Part shown: positions 23,981-32,299 of the stretch, one piece after another
Numbering within the stretch: position 1 is the first letter of the stretch
Layout: each line of letters begins with the position of its first letter
Assembly (NCBI GenBank): GCA_043758125.1
Contig: JAYVOC010000271.1
Coordinates: forward strand, 1 to 33,039
DNA length: 33,039 nucleotides
From: JANXSD01 sp043758125
GTDB taxonomy: Bacteria > Bacteroidota > Bacteroidia > AKYH767-A > OLB10
Direction: 5' to 3'
The notes under the pieces: generated by a model
Database searches by the model: none
Told to the model about the DNA's origin: nothing
The model's input: the letters and a program-made list of their open reading frames with translations, nothing else
Made by a program: the position numbers and the translations under genes

Positions 23981-25192
23981 GTGATGGTGACTACACCCAC
24001 TACTACACCCACAGCCATGTCAACTACACCCACATTTACGATGAACAGCATTACGTGTAAAGTCATCCAGCGAATTGAGAAAATCAACAAGCTAGGCAAG
24101 GCACCTCTGAACCTGCAACTTTTTATAAATAAGCAGCGGTTGGTAATTCCATTAGGTATGATGATCCCTCCTCAGGAGTGGGACAAATCTGCTATGAGGA
24201 TTATTATTTTATCCAGTTCGAACAAAAAAGAACTTCAACAATACAATGAATTATTAATTCGATATCTCGATCGTGTTAATGATTTGCGTCATCATTATGA
24301 GATGATTGACACGTACATTACTAAGGAGCAATTCAGAAAAGATTTTGCAGAAGACAGTCGTAAATATGGAGTAGTCCAATTTATTGAAAAGGAAATTGTA
24401 GACCTCGTTTTAGTTCGTTCTCCAGGTTCAATAAAAAATTTAAGAACCACCATTAATAAACTAAAGGTTTTTTCGCCCGAGGTTCGATTTGGAGAAATTG
24501 ATCATTTATATCTTACTCGTTGGGAGGGATATTTGCGTCGAACCAAACTTAGCAATGGAACCGTTTGGAAACACATGAAAGATTTACGTATGATACTAAA
24601 TCTTGCAGTTAAGCGAGGAATGAAAATCAATGAAGCTTTCAAAAACTATCGTATTAAACGTGTTGCAGGAAAACGTTTTTTTCTTGATAAAAGTGAAGTT
24701 ATTTTACTTGAGCAACTTTATAGTTCTGGAACATTAACTGGTGAGCTATCTCGTGTATTAAAATATTTTTTATTTAGTTGTTATACTGGCTTACGATTAT
24801 CAGATGTTAAGCAAATAGCATTTGAAGATATTATGGATGGCCAATTAACATACAACGCTGTGAAGACAGCGAAAGATGGAAAAATATCACGCGTTCCATT
24901 AAATAAAAACGCATGGAAATACATCACCGTTACCGAGGGCAAACTCTTTGAAACTTATGTTGATCAAGTTACCAATCGTTATTTAAAAGAAATTGCAGTA
25001 CGGGCAGGAATAAAAAAAAGATTAACATTTCACATGTCGCGCCATTCTTTCGCAATGCTATTTTTGGAAGCATCAGGAACAGTTTTAGAATTAAAGGAAG
25101 TCCTTCATCACTCTAAAATAGAAACAACAATGGTATACACTCATATTAAAAATGCAGACGTAAAAGCAAAAATGATGTTAATGGATAATTAG
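23981..25192 (+). CDS. Tyrosine recombinase (phage-type integrase)
   Basis: Up to 403 residues. The first codon is GTG (23981) followed by ATG (23984); ATGs at 24017 and 24041 (MNSITCKVIQR) are plausible true starts, since the first 20 residues are a Thr/Pro-rich tract encoded by direct repeats. An arm-binding region (about 22-70) precedes a SAM-like core-binding region (about 130-230) and the catalytic domain. Catalytic residues, numbered from 23981: R272 (YTGLRLSD), a lysine at about 295-298, H351 and R354 (HMSRHSF), H377 (LHHSK) and Y386 (MVYTHI), so the set is complete. The stop overlaps the tape measure stop by 4 bp on the opposite strand. It probably integrates the element into tRNA-Lys. 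Confidence 0.93.
   Translation: MMVTTPTTTPTAMSTTPTFTMNSITCKVIQRIEKINKLGKAPLNLQLFINKQRLVIPLGMMIPPQEWDKSAMRIIILSSSNKKELQQYNELLIRYLDRVNDLRHHYEMIDTYITKEQFRKDFAEDSRKYGVVQFIEKEIVDLVLVRSPGSIKNLRTTINKLKVFSPEVRFGEIDHLYLTRWEGYLRRTKLSNGTVWKHMKDLRMILNLAVKRGMKINEAFKNYRIKRVAGKRFFLDKSEVILLEQLYSSGTLTGELSRVLKYFLFSCYTGLRLSDVKQIAFEDIMDGQLTYNAVKTAKDGKISRVPLNKNAWKYITVTEGKLFETYVDQVTNRYLKEIAVRAGIKKRLTFHMSRHSFAMLFLEASGTVLELKEVLHHSKIETTMVYTHIKNADVKAKMMLMDN
23990..24033 (+). repeat. Three 11-bp direct repeats at the integrase 5' end
   Basis: ACTACACCCAC occurs exactly at 23990-24000, 24002-24012 and 24023-24033, with start-to-start spacings of 12 and 21 bp. In frame they encode a TTPT-type leader. The identity at DNA level and proximity to the attachment site suggest protein binding sites. 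Confidence 0.9.
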
Positions 25193-28100
25193 TTTTTACC
25201 AATAGTAACTTCACTAATAATTTGATTTATTCTATCGCGATCAATTTTATCTTGCTGATAACTAATAGATGCTTTTGCTGGAGTTGGATTTTCTAAATTA
25301 GCATTTAGTTTAGCTAACGAATGTGCGAGCATTTTCAAACTCTGTTGCATTTCAATATCATTAGATTTATTATTGTCAGTTGTATCATTATTTTTTGATA
25401 CATCAATTGCAATCTTTTCCTGCTTCACATGTACACTCACATGAATTTGTTGCACCGATTCTGAAATTTTTCTTGTATCAATTGTAGTTAATGGTGAATT
25501 TCTAAAACTAGGTACCACTTGTGAAAGCGTTTTTTCGAAACCATTTAAGTAAGCACCATTTTTAAGTTTGGGCAAAAAATCAGGAGTATTTTTATTTGAC
25601 AAAATTCTGCCATCTGTACTAGGTGGTAAATCAGCGCTAATATTACTTAGTATTCTTCCGTCAGTGCTAGGTGGTAAGTCCGCAACAACATTAGATAATA
25701 TTCTGCCATCTGTACTCGGTAATGCACCATTTATATTGGATAATATTCTACCATCTGTACTCGGTAATGCACCATTTATATTTGATAATATCCTTCCATC
25801 ACCACTACCATCAGCAATAGGACCTGTATTATTACTTTGAACATGGTGAATGATTTCATCAATAATTGTTTTGTTGTTTTTGTATAACTCTTTACTTAAA
25901 ATTAAAACAGGCTCCCCTCCTTCTGCTTCAATAATTGGTTTGCCTGATGCATCATGCAATTTTATTCCGTGATTGTCATGTGATGGGCCATCCAAAATTA
26001 TTGCTCCATTTTCAGCTTTTTTTGTTGTTTTTGGGTTTTCTAAATTAGGCGCATTAGGAGTACTAGATTTACTAAGCACAGCCGATGCCTCAGCCATATT
26101 TACTAGTATCGTTCCAATACCAATGGCAACACGCGCAGCATAACTGTATGGATCTCCCGCTGTTGATTTTGCCGTCATTGTTGCAATAGCTTCTGCCGTT
26201 CTAATAGCAATCATTGCAACAGTTGCAATTTTTTCAAAATCTGCCTGTGTTTTAGTATTCGTGCCAACCAACTGCATAATTGCTGTAATGCCTTGAGCGT
26301 ATCCTCCTACTGCAGCTTCAGCTGATTTCCATTTTTTCTCCTGTGCTTGATTAAATTTAGTAATTGCAGCATCATTTTTCGTCTGTGCATCTTCATTGGC
26401 TTTTTTAGTAATAACATATATTGCATCTGCTTTCCCCTTTTCGAGTTTGATGATGTCAACTGTTTGTTTTCTTTCCTCTTCAGTTAACTGTCGGCCAGTC
26501 TTTGCAGCATCTTTAACAATAGTAGCATTTGCAATTTTTGATTTCTCAATTATTTCATTCCACTTAATTGTTTCAGCTGCAATTTTATTTGCTAATTCAT
26601 CACCAATTAAAGCAGAAACTTTTTCACCTAATTCTTTTAAATTTTCGAGATGTTTATCAGATTGAGTTTTTTGTAATGCATCGATGGCATTTTTTTTATC
26701 AGTTTCAAGTTGAATTTCTAGAGCTGCATTGCCTTTAATTATAGCTATCTCGGCATCATATTTTTTCGTTAAATCATCAATTTCTTTTTGATCCTTAGAA
26801 GTTGATTTCGGAGATACACTATTTTTAAATTCTTCCAAACTTTTTTGATAATCCTTTTCAATATTTAAAAGCGCAACTGCTTTATCCGCTGCAATTCTTT
26901 TTAATAATTCTGCATTTCCCTTTGCTGCAGTTTCCAGATCAGCATACTTTTTTTCTACTTCCGATATGTCAATCTCATACTTGCTTTTACCTTGTTTAGA
27001 AAGATCAAATTCAATTTCAATTAACTTTTTCTTTAATTCTTCAAGTTTTTTAATGGCTTCTTTGCTATCAACATTTACAGTAGTAGTTTTTTTATTCAAC
27101 TCATCTTGAACCTTAGCAATTTCAGCAGCAATATTTTTATATTCTGTACTTTTAAGTACTGATAAGTCTAAAGCTTTGTGAAGCAATGTTAATTTTTCTT
27201 GATATTGTTCAGTTGTTTGGGCGTTAATACCCATTGCATTCGTAAACAATTTCTGAACATCCGTAACAGTTGAAAGTTGAGCACCAAGTAATTTTACATT
27301 TTTTGCGATTGCATCAATTTGAGTATTATATTTTGCACCGGCATCAATCCCATTTTGAATTGCAGTTGTATTGTTATCGATGGACATCTGCTGAGTATCC
27401 ATTATATTTTTCAAGAAATTGCCAACTGACTGCCATGTACCAACTGTTGAACTTTGTTGTACTACTTTTTCACGTTCTGCTTGAAGCTGTAAAAGCGATG
27501 CTTCCGCATCCTTCAATTTTAAAGCGATTTGATCTTTCAACGCTTCCCGTTGTTCAGGTGCAAGTCGATTAAAATTTTCAAGTTGTTTGTTGTATTCCTC
27601 CGTTGATTTTTCTAAATCTTTATTAATTTTAATAAGGTCCGTTGATATTTTGTATTTATCCTTTTCAAGTTGGATTGCCTCTGAAGTGTTTTTTCTGTAT
27701 ATATCAACTGCCTCAATCAATGCCAAAATTCCAGCAACAGCCCAACCTAATGGGTTTTGCATAATAACAGCATTCCATACTCTTTGAACTCCAGTTGCAA
27801 ATGAAATCCTACCGCTTAAAACATCAGTTGATAATGAATAAGCTTTAGTAGCAGTATCAGCGATGGCAGTCCAAGTTGTATTTAATTGTTTTGCTGCTTT
27901 GTTCGCAAGTTCGGCAGTAGTATTTACAATACTTGATGTCGTTGCTTTAATTAAAGCAAAATTGTAAAGTATCGCAGCTTCTGCAATTAACCTAAACGAA
28001 AGTGCATTATCGCTTAAAAATTGAGGTAACTTTTTTAACCAATCAATAAACAAACTGATATTCGAAACTTGCTTTGTTAAAAATTGCGTTGCAGAATCAC

Positions 28101-29493
28101 TCGTGAAAAGACCATAAAATTTCTTTCCTAACTTATCTAATTCAGCACCTAAAGTTTCATTCTTAAGTTTATATTGTTCAGTAATTGCAGTAGTTTGCTT
28201 TAATGCTTGAGTTGCAAGTTCAGTACGTTCTGCAAGCATCTTTTGGTTAACAGATAATTTAGCAATTACCTCACTTGCACCAGCTCCACTAATTTCAGCA
28301 TCCTTTAAAACGTTTGCAAAAGCAATCGCACTGTTGCCACTTTTTTTAGATCCATCAACGAACTTTAAAAATGCTTCATAAATATCTGTATTTACAAGTT
28401 TTTGATATTCTTTGAGTGGAACACCAGCTGTTTTTGCAAAATCCACTGAATTATTAGACATTTTCTGCAAAATCTTTCCTATTGCGGTACCACCTCGTTC
28501 TGTGGAAATGCCAAGCTCTTGCATAGTAGCAGACAAACCTAAAACTTGACCACCAGTTAAACCTAGTATAGTACCTACACCTGCAATGCGGTTTGCGAAA
28601 TCTGCAACAACAGGAGCAGTTGCAACACCTTCTTGTGCAAGTTTCACTAATGCATTACCAATATGTAATAAATCCTGATCAATATGTTCAGTCTTTATAT
28701 TTCCCATAACATTGCGAAGCTTTGCTAATTCTGTCGCAATTTCCTCGGTACCACCCTTAAACTCTCCCGATAAAACAACCGCTGCTTTATTAATAGATTC
28801 TGTAAATCCTAAAATTTCATTTTTAGCAACACCAAATTGTCCAGCAACATTTGCTATTTCACGCAAATCAGCTGCTGATGTTCTAGTATCTATTTTTCCT
28901 AATTCAGAATTTAACTTCTTTACTTCCTCAGCCGTTAATCCAGTTGTCATTCGAATATCGGCCAATGAATCACTCAACTTAGCATTTTTCGAAATAACAT
29001 TTGTTATCTGACTACTTAGCTCTTGAATTCCCAGATAGCTGACAGCTAACAACCCAAAAGCTTTAATCTCATTTCCTATAGTTTTAAAAAGTCCTGCAGT
29101 TGGCTTAACTGTTTGATTAAGCTCTGTCATTCGTGTATTAACGTTCCTGAGCTGTTCTGCCTTAGTTGCAAATTCAGCAGTTGCGGGGCTTAAAGTTTCA
29201 ATCTCTTTACGTAATTGATTGGCAGCCATGCGTAGCTCCTTCATCGATGCATCCGCAAGTTGTCCATTAATTACAACATCGATACGATTTGTAATTTGCT
29301 TTTTTAATTCAGCATGTTCAGCTCTTAAATCTTTTAATTGTTGCTGCTTTTCTTTATAGCCAGGATCTGTCTTGGCCATAACTTTAAATTCACTATTAAG
29401 CGACTTAATTACTTCTTCCAGCCGCTTAACTTCTGCACGAGCTTGTTCGCTATTTATATAAATCGACGTCGTTGCCGTTTCGTTAGTTGCCAT
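25189..29493 (-). CDS. Phage tail tape measure protein (TP901-like core)
   Basis: 1434 residues. An N-terminal coiled coil (about 1-130) leads into a TP901-type core from about 173 to 460 (SLADIRMTTGLTAEEVKKL, GVGTILGLTGGQVLGLSATM, LGISTERGGTAIGKILQKM). Hydrophobic segments lie near 500-590 (including NPLGWAVAGILALIEAVDIY), then long coiled coils, then an Ala-rich hydrophobic stretch near 1100. Near 1190 is HDASGKPIIEAEGGEPVLIL, an EGGEP motif common in phage tape measures. Residues 1232-1293 are four tandem DGRILSN repeats plus a partial fifth. Family knowledge: it sets tail length and occupies the tail tube. Its ATG overlaps the preceding stop by 1 bp. Confidence 0.93.
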   Translation of the reverse strand: MATNETATTSIYINSEQARAEVKRLEEVIKSLNSEFKVMAKTDPGYKEKQQQLKDLRAEHAELKKQITNRIDVVINGQLADASMKELRMAANQLRKEIETLSPATAEFATKAEQLRNVNTRMTELNQTVKPTAGLFKTIGNEIKAFGLLAVSYLGIQELSSQITNVISKNAKLSDSLADIRMTTGLTAEEVKKLNSELGKIDTRTSAADLREIANVAGQFGVAKNEILGFTESINKAAVVLSGEFKGGTEEIATELAKLRNVMGNIKTEHIDQDLLHIGNALVKLAQEGVATAPVVADFANRIAGVGTILGLTGGQVLGLSATMQELGISTERGGTAIGKILQKMSNNSVDFAKTAGVPLKEYQKLVNTDIYEAFLKFVDGSKKSGNSAIAFANVLKDAEISGAGASEVIAKLSVNQKMLAERTELATQALKQTTAITEQYKLKNETLGAELDKLGKKFYGLFTSDSATQFLTKQVSNISLFIDWLKKLPQFLSDNALSFRLIAEAAILYNFALIKATTSSIVNTTAELANKAAKQLNTTWTAIADTATKAYSLSTDVLSGRISFATGVQRVWNAVIMQNPLGWAVAGILALIEAVDIYRKNTSEAIQLEKDKYKISTDLIKINKDLEKSTEEYNKQLENFNRLAPEQREALKDQIALKLKDAEASLLQLQAEREKVVQQSSTVGTWQSVGNFLKNIMDTQQMSIDNNTTAIQNGIDAGAKYNTQIDAIAKNVKLLGAQLSTVTDVQKLFTNAMGINAQTTEQYQEKLTLLHKALDLSVLKSTEYKNIAAEIAKVQDELNKKTTTVNVDSKEAIKKLEELKKKLIEIEFDLSKQGKSKYEIDISEVEKKYADLETAAKGNAELLKRIAADKAVALLNIEKDYQKSLEEFKNSVSPKSTSKDQKEIDDLTKKYDAEIAIIKGNAALEIQLETDKKNAIDALQKTQSDKHLENLKELGEKVSALIGDELANKIAAETIKWNEIIEKSKIANATIVKDAAKTGRQLTEEERKQTVDIIKLEKGKADAIYVITKKANEDAQTKNDAAITKFNQAQEKKWKSAEAAVGGYAQGITAIMQLVGTNTKTQADFEKIATVAMIAIRTAEAIATMTAKSTAGDPYSYAARVAIGIGTILVNMAEASAVLSKSSTPNAPNLENPKTTKKAENGAIILDGPSHDNHGIKLHDASGKPIIEAEGGEPVLILSKELYKNNKTIIDEIIHHVQSNNTGPIADGSGDGRILSNINGALPSTDGRILSNINGALPSTDGRILSNVVADLPPSTDGRILSNISADLPPSTDGRILSNKNTPDFLPKLKNGAYLNGFEKTLSQVVPSFRNSPLTTIDTRKISESVQQIHVSVHVKQEKIAIDVSKNNDTTDNNKSNDIEMQQSLKMLAHSLAKLNANLENPTPAKASISYQQDKIDRDRINQIISEVTIGKN
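25594..25800 (-). repeat. Tandem repeats in the tape measure gene
   Basis: Units of 45, 45, 48 and 48 bp (minus strand from 25800 down to 25615), followed by a partial fifth unit. Each begins with codons for DGRILSN. The first two units differ at only a few third-base or silent positions, suggesting recent duplication. Confidence 0.92.
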
Positions 29494-29921
29494 TACAATT
29501 GTATATTAATTTTTTGGCTTAACTTCTCTATAACATTCAAACTTGTCACTCCATAATTCTCCGCTAACAATTCCAAAAGTGATTTTATTTCTGCAGTCTT
29601 CGTAGGTGAGTACCACTTCTTAGGTTTTCTTCTAGGTGCTCCACGCATCCTGTTCAGCGGACGTGCATTTTCTTTCACATCAGCAATAGAAACACCTTTA
29701 CCAACTCCCATGTCAACCAAGCGTCCATAAAATAACATTTCTAAATCAATGCGACGAACATCATCTGGTGCATTTGCAATTACATTTCCCGCAAACGAAT
29801 TATACAAATCATTCGATTTGCCAATTCCTAAACGTTTCAACTTTCGCTTAAAACGCTGAATAGTGATATCTAGCCATTCGTTTGCTAATTGCGTTTCTGA
29901 TATTATTCTTCGTTGTTCCAT
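29493..29921 (-). CDS. Small phage tail-module protein, function unknown
   Basis: 142 residues, basic. Recognisable stretches are ITIQRFKRKLKRLGIGKS near the N-terminus, LEMLFYGRLVDMGVGKG in the middle, and GAPRRKPKKWYSPTKTAEI before a C-terminal helix (LLELLAENYGV). I do not recognise a named family, though similar small proteins sit next to tape measure genes in Bacteroidota prophages. Its stop and the tape measure ATG share one base (TAATG), and its start overlaps the upstream gene by 19 bp. It may be a tail assembly or completion factor, by position only. Confidence 0.7.
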   Translation of the reverse strand: MEQRRIISETQLANEWLDITIQRFKRKLKRLGIGKSNDLYNSFAGNVIANAPDDVRRIDLEMLFYGRLVDMGVGKGVSIADVKENARPLNRMRGAPRRKPKKWYSPTKTAEIKSLLELLAENYGVTSLNVIEKLSQKINIQL

Positions 29922-32299
29922 GTTGATTTTTTAAAAGTAAATTTCGCTGGGCTTACAATCGGATAATCTAGTTCAATAATTTCAATAATGTAAAATTGAT
30001 TTAACACTTTAATTTTTGGATAAAAGCCATGCAAATCACGATAATTAGTTAGTCGTGTCATTACTGCGTCATTCACATTAAAATATCCAAAAGCTTTCTT
30101 CGAATTAAATAAAAAGTTAACAGTAGTTTCCCACCATTTTTTATACATGCCATCGTCACCATCCCATTTTAATTGCCATGGTAAAATATTTTCACCGTAA
30201 TGATTTTTATTGTCAGCACTTGCCATTGGGTAGTGTTGTGTTCCGTAAGCTTCAGTATTTAATTCTGTGTAGCCATGATAAAATAAAAATCGAAGTGGAA
30301 ATCTACTAGTATTCAACCCAAAAAATTCTGCATTAATCTCATGCCTAACATGTGGCATTTTCATTGCCCCTACATACTCAACAATTGAATAGGGAATATC
30401 AGCATCTGGAATAATCTCAACTGAACCATCACCAACAATAAGTGGCGAAAAATTATCGCAATATGGGATCCAAATTACAGGCACTGGTAAAGCATTGGGA
30501 TTATCAACAGCAACTGTATAATATTTATTTTGATCTAAAACCAAACAAAAACAAATTAAAACTTCTGGGTTAGCAGGTAAATCAGCAGCAGTAGCAACAG
30601 GATCTATAATAATTTTTCCTTCTAACGATTTAATACTATCATCAATTACTCCGTCGTTAGAATTATAATTCCAGTAAAACTTAAAGCCAGTGTAAACACT
30701 TTTTTCTAAATCAAGTGGAGCAGCTAAATAAGGCGTCAAGTCAATAAAATTAGTCGCAGCAAGAATATCACTATTGGCAGTAATTATTAAATTATTTCTA
30801 AAAAAACTCAACGATAAATTAAAGCTCTTTCGCAAATTAATTAAGAAATCACCCACTGTCATATCGGGCATGCAATTAGCTAAATCATAAAAATCATTAT
30901 AGCTAAAAGCATATAGCGATCCCGTAAAATAATATTTGTCAATTGTAAAATTATTATATAACACAAGTCTTTTTATCCCCTCATCTTCTAAAAATACACC
31001 ACTTGCAGTCGCATAAACCTCCTTACAAATTGCATCAATCACATGTCGCACATACGGAAATAAAGAAACATAAGGATATTTATTCCCTCCTGTTAATCTA
31101 TTATAAATTAAAGTAGTATCTGGCTTCATCAGATTTATAATCTGTGATACAACTTCTAATTGTGTTGCTGGAACAGCTAAACTATTATCAGTAATGGTCC
31201 ATTTGCCAATAAACGAAACATCTAATATTGGTACTTCGCCTATCCAGCTTGCTTCTAGTCTAATTTTATTTAATGCTATGCGTGTACACTTAACGCCATA
31301 ACCAACATGCCCAGGATAAGTAACCGTACTATTAGATAACGCAAGCCTGTCAACATCAATATACGATAATGTATCTTGAACAATAAAGTCAGTACCATTT
31401 AATTTAAATCCAATTATTGGAAATCCCGTACTATCCCAAGCGGTATTATGCCGTGTTAATCGAGCTTCAATATGTTGCTTATATATGTTAGGATCTGCAT
31501 TTTTCGGTAAAGCTATACGAGCTTGCACACCATCATTTTTTACAGGAAAAACTGCAAAATTTGCATCAGGATATCCAACATTAAATTTAGTTCTAACAAA
31601 AGTTGCCCAATTATCTTGACTATTAATTCTCCCCAAACTCGAATCAATAACAGTCCACCTACCAATTAATTGAACGGATAAGGATGGGTTTGCACCATCC
31701 CAATCAGCTTCAATCCTAACTATTCCCCCTGTAATTGTAGCAATAATACTTTTGCCAGGAAAGTTTGGGTAAGCCAAACCATTTAGTAAAGCAACCGCGT
31801 CAACAACATCCGCAAATGAATTTGTATTGGTAACTGTGCAATCAATGCCATTTAATTTAAATCCGACATTTCCAATTGTATATCCAATATTTAATGCGCA
31901 AACAATATATTGCCGAACATCAGTAGACGTTCCATTTTCTAAATAACGCAAAGCAGAAAGTTTCATATTCTTAATAGCTGCTAATGCGGTCATGCCGGCT
32001 GAAAAATTACCGATAAATCCTAGAGGTCCTGCAGTACGTAAAACATATTCTCCCTTTTCTTTTTTTATTCCATCAACAATTAATGTTACAGGATATTTTT
32101 TTGAAAAAGATGTAGCGCTATCAGGTAATTGAATAAATCCTAAAGCAATACAAGCTTCTGGGGAAGGCTCAAATTCAAAAGGAAAAGAATAATCACCAAC
32201 AATAGTATCCCAATTAAAAACATTGTTATTAAGCACCATCGATATTTTACTTCCTTCCTTAAAAGGTAAAATAATAGTTCCGAAATCAAGCCCATTCAT
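29903..32299 (-). CDS. Large phage tail-associated protein with internal domain duplication
   Basis: 798 residues. The N-terminus (GTIILPFKEGSKISMVLNN, then NWDTIVGDYSFPFEFEPSPE) is typical of large tail or baseplate-type proteins in Bacteroidota prophages. Residues about 147-225 and 298-376 are two copies of one domain, each starting FKLNG and ending with an IG-[RK]-WT-[VI] segment. The centre has a region like a tail hub (GDFLINLRKSFNLSLSFFRNN), and the C-terminus is aromatic-rich (YKKWWETTVNFLF). I infer a baseplate hub, tail tip or receptor-contact protein. No enzyme motif was found. Its start overlaps the upstream stop by one base. Confidence 0.7.
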   Translation of the reverse strand: MNGLDFGTIILPFKEGSKISMVLNNNVFNWDTIVGDYSFPFEFEPSPEACIALGFIQLPDSATSFSKKYPVTLIVDGIKKEKGEYVLRTAGPLGFIGNFSAGMTALAAIKNMKLSALRYLENGTSTDVRQYIVCALNIGYTIGNVGFKLNGIDCTVTNTNSFADVVDAVALLNGLAYPNFPGKSIIATITGGIVRIEADWDGANPSLSVQLIGRWTVIDSSLGRINSQDNWATFVRTKFNVGYPDANFAVFPVKNDGVQARIALPKNADPNIYKQHIEARLTRHNTAWDSTGFPIIGFKLNGTDFIVQDTLSYIDVDRLALSNSTVTYPGHVGYGVKCTRIALNKIRLEASWIGEVPILDVSFIGKWTITDNSLAVPATQLEVVSQIINLMKPDTTLIYNRLTGGNKYPYVSLFPYVRHVIDAICKEVYATASGVFLEDEGIKRLVLYNNFTIDKYYFTGSLYAFSYNDFYDLANCMPDMTVGDFLINLRKSFNLSLSFFRNNLIITANSDILAATNFIDLTPYLAAPLDLEKSVYTGFKFYWNYNSNDGVIDDSIKSLEGKIIIDPVATAADLPANPEVLICFCLVLDQNKYYTVAVDNPNALPVPVIWIPYCDNFSPLIVGDGSVEIIPDADIPYSIVEYVGAMKMPHVRHEINAEFFGLNTSRFPLRFLFYHGYTELNTEAYGTQHYPMASADNKNHYGENILPWQLKWDGDDGMYKKWWETTVNFLFNSKKAFGYFNVNDAVMTRLTNYRDLHGFYPKIKVLNQFYIIEIIELDYPIVSPAKFTFKKSTWNNEE
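31175..31408 (-). repeat. Internal duplication, copy 2 (residues ~298-375)
   Basis: Encodes FKLNGTDFIVQ through RLEASWIGEVPILDVSFIG to KWTITDNSL, aligned with copy 1 over about 78 residues. At DNA level both copies share TTTAATTTAAATCC at the FKLNG end. Confidence 0.8.
31628..31861 (-). repeat. Internal duplication, copy 1 (residues ~147-224)
   Basis: Encodes FKLNGIDCTVT through RIEADWDGANPSLSVQLIG to RWTVIDSSL. Conserved positions against copy 2 are the FKLNG start, YP in the middle, RIEA/RLEA with a following W, and IGRWT/IGKWT at the end. Confidence 0.8.

Noticed and set aside
25568..25840. Plus-strand repetitive open frame (ILPSVLG repeats)
   Set aside because: It is the antisense reading of the tape measure repeats.
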